DNA from: Ophioderma brevispina
Taxonomy: Eukaryota; Echinodermata; Ophiuroidea; Amphilepidida; Ophiodermatidae
Length of the DNA: 64,000 nucleotides
Direction of reading: 5' to 3'
Assembly (NCBI GenBank): GCA_023653785.1
Contig: JAMKCH010001667.1
Coordinates: 1 to 64,000 of the forward strand
Shown: one piece after another, positions 54,101-57,100 of the stretch
Position numbering within the stretch: the first letter of the stretch is position 1
Layout of the letters: every line of letters begins with the position of its first letter
Program-made: the position numbers and the translations under genes
Notes under the pieces: generated by a model
Database searches by the model: none
Seen by the model: the letters and a program-made list of their open reading frames with translations, nothing else
What the model was told of the DNA's origin: nothing

Positions 54101-57100
54101 AATTCAGCATGATATACTCGTCCTTTCAAAGGACAATTCTCTGTTTCTTTTAGTTTTTCTGTATGTTGATTGGCCAAATTAAAAGAACAAAAAAAAAAAT
54201 TATTTGTGATTTGTCCCATGGATGTGCCAGATAGAGAGTCAACTTACGTGGCCATTATACTCATCCTATGGTGTTCCGCCAATAGCATCATCTTTCATAG
54301 ATAAACATTCCCTTTACAACAGCCAATGTTATGTATGGCAAATAAGAATAATATAGCGAAGAGGGTCTTTCAGCGCTATACATCACGGGGTGGTCCCAGG
54401 TTCTAACCTTGTTCCACCTGGAATCATATGCATTGGTTCCAGTCATCCCCGTGCAGTCGGGCCTGCATGTTTCTTCGGGTACTCCGGTTCCTCCTGCCAG
54501 GATGAATTCGCATCTATCACCACATCCTTTTAACGGAGTTTATTCCGTTCAGGCGGCCAAATGCATAGGGTGGTGGCACAATACAACAATTCTTTCCTTC
54601 CTCATGCTTCTCCAACATTAGCTCGCAGCAGGAGGTACTGAGTTCAAGTCCAGCAAGGTGTGATGTATCACTGTTTTCTTTTTCAAGGATGCTTATGAAT
54701 GTTTAATATTTAGGGCGCAATGCAGCTTCCCTTCTCCTACTTAATGTGTTAAGGGGCAGTTTAGCATCATGAATTTGATCTTGTAGGCCAGATGTCAGTT
54801 TTATCCCGGCGACCTCCAAACCTGGCATGAATGGATGTAGCTGTGTGTGTGTCTTTTCTTTAGTGATGATTTGTTTGTTATTGATTATGCAAGTCTGATA
54901 ATGCATCAAGAAAGTACTTCTTTTGCAACACAGAATTTCACAGATCAGGTGTCCCTAAAAATTGAAAGCTATGAATTTGCACCCATGTAAATGGCTTTCC
55001 ATCAAAAAGAATCATCTCCATTGAAAGATAGGAGAAGAATTATTTCTTTGATACAAAATTGTGGAATTTCCAAGTGTGTGTTGGAGCAAATACAAAATCG
55101 GCTGTTTTATATTGAAAATATAAGCAAATCAAAATTGCCTTCGTTTCACTTAAGACATTTTTGAAGCCAAATAGTAAGGTAAAAATCTGTGATAGCGTCT
55201 AATCTATATGAATAACTACAGTATAAACACAATAAGGGATGCCTTGAATTCTCCGGTTGCAACTTTAAAGCTAAACAGCACATTTTTTTGAAGAGCGCCC
55301 CCAATTTTTTTAAAAATGTTGAATTTTTGCCCAGTTGCATTGGTAACGGGCAGTAAACATACCTGTGAATGGTAAGCTCGAACATGTATATGTATGCAAA
55401 AGATGAAATTTGTAATTAGGATCAATTAATAATAGGAAATCCCGAAAAAATAACTCCATAACGGCCGCGGGAAACTGCCTTCCAATATGAATAGCAGAAA
55501 AATAGTGCCATGTACATGTTACGCTCATCCATTAGTTTTCTGTTGGTCGGGAAGGTCAAGTTAGAGGTTCAATTTTCGTGACGGTGGCACTATTTCACAA
55601 TGGGACAGACATAAATTTGGCGTTCCAGTTTCTACCGTAAGTACAATCGCGGATCCCAATTCTAATTAACCAAATCGCTTATTTTATGAAAAAACACACT
55701 TTTGAGCATTACCATTTGCAGGTATAGGTTACTAGACAGTTACCAACACAAAGTTGTGGCAAAAAATCTCAAATTTTGAAAATTGGGGGCGCCGCTCTTC
55801 AAAAAATGTGCTGTTAGTGTTTTTAAAATATGACCATATTTTCATGGAATTTCAGAAGCTCATACTACTTCTTCACATTCTCTTGACCATGTCTTAGGTA
55901 CCAGTAATAATCAATCTAGCTGAGGATCCAACACTCAGAGGGACAGCTTACCTCTCAAACCTAGGGTGTGGCGTTAGCATTCGGAGCTGTTTAGGTGGCA
56001 ATGGTACTCTTATTGGTGCATAGGCTAATGTGTCTGTGTGTATTGCAGAGCAACATGGCTATAGATTCACTTTCTATGAATTTTTCAGGTAAGACAGGAC
56101 AATATTATATTAAACTCTTCCTAGATCTGTACTGATGAGTGCATTTGTTCATATGATGATGCATCCAGATGCTGTGTCTGTATGCACTGTGCATAAAGTT
56201 GAGACGCATTTGGTATGTTGTGTGCAGAAGGCAGCTATTTGTCGCATTTTTGATTGCATGCCATATTTTGATAGCATGCGGAGTAAGTAGCCGCATGAGA
56301 TATTGTCGTTTCCAGGTTTCCCTCTTTCTCCTTCTTTGTTTGTTACCTTACTTCAAAAGGCTTCTAGTGCAAACGGTTGTCCGATTGAGTCGAAATTGGT
56401 CAGAAGAACCACTAGACAAGGGCACTATGGCATGTACAAGATTTGGGTTCAATGTCATGTCAAGAGAAAATATAATTTTTTTGTCCAAAAATCTAGAAAA
56501 CCCTAACGTTCCTGCAATCGAGCTAGAAAGCCAGATTGCGTCACAAGGACCCCAATCTATCCCCCACATCGCTTGTACACAGATAGTGGATCAAGGTCAA
56601 CTGAAGCAGAGATAGGGGGCATTGTACAAAATAGGGTACGGGGGGTCGTATTCGTGCTCGATTGATTTCTCTGGCACAATTAAAACCCGTACCTGTGGGT
56701 CTGCAAGAGCTAGGAATTTTTCTAGGCCATACTAGCTCGCATTAACTTCGAAGAAAAATTCAATCCACTTATTGTCGGAATCACCATTGATATCAGATTT
56801 CTTTCTGTGCGACTTCTCTGTAAGCCGTTAGGGAGTGGTTTCTTCTTCTTGATTTAACCCTTGACAAAAAACTACTCCCTTGACAATATATGTTTGCTGC
56901 GTTTTCTTTTTAAGGGGTTTATAATTCCATTCGCTTCGCATCCCTTGCCAGTCGCTAGTTTCGTCCTTCAATTGGGCATTAAAAGATTATTGCCGAGTCT
57001 GGCGCGTTCAAACAACACACTTCAAACTAAACAACAAACATTTTTAATCTTTAGATGTGTGTCCTAAAGCGGGACCTAATGTATTGTTGTCTAAGCGATG

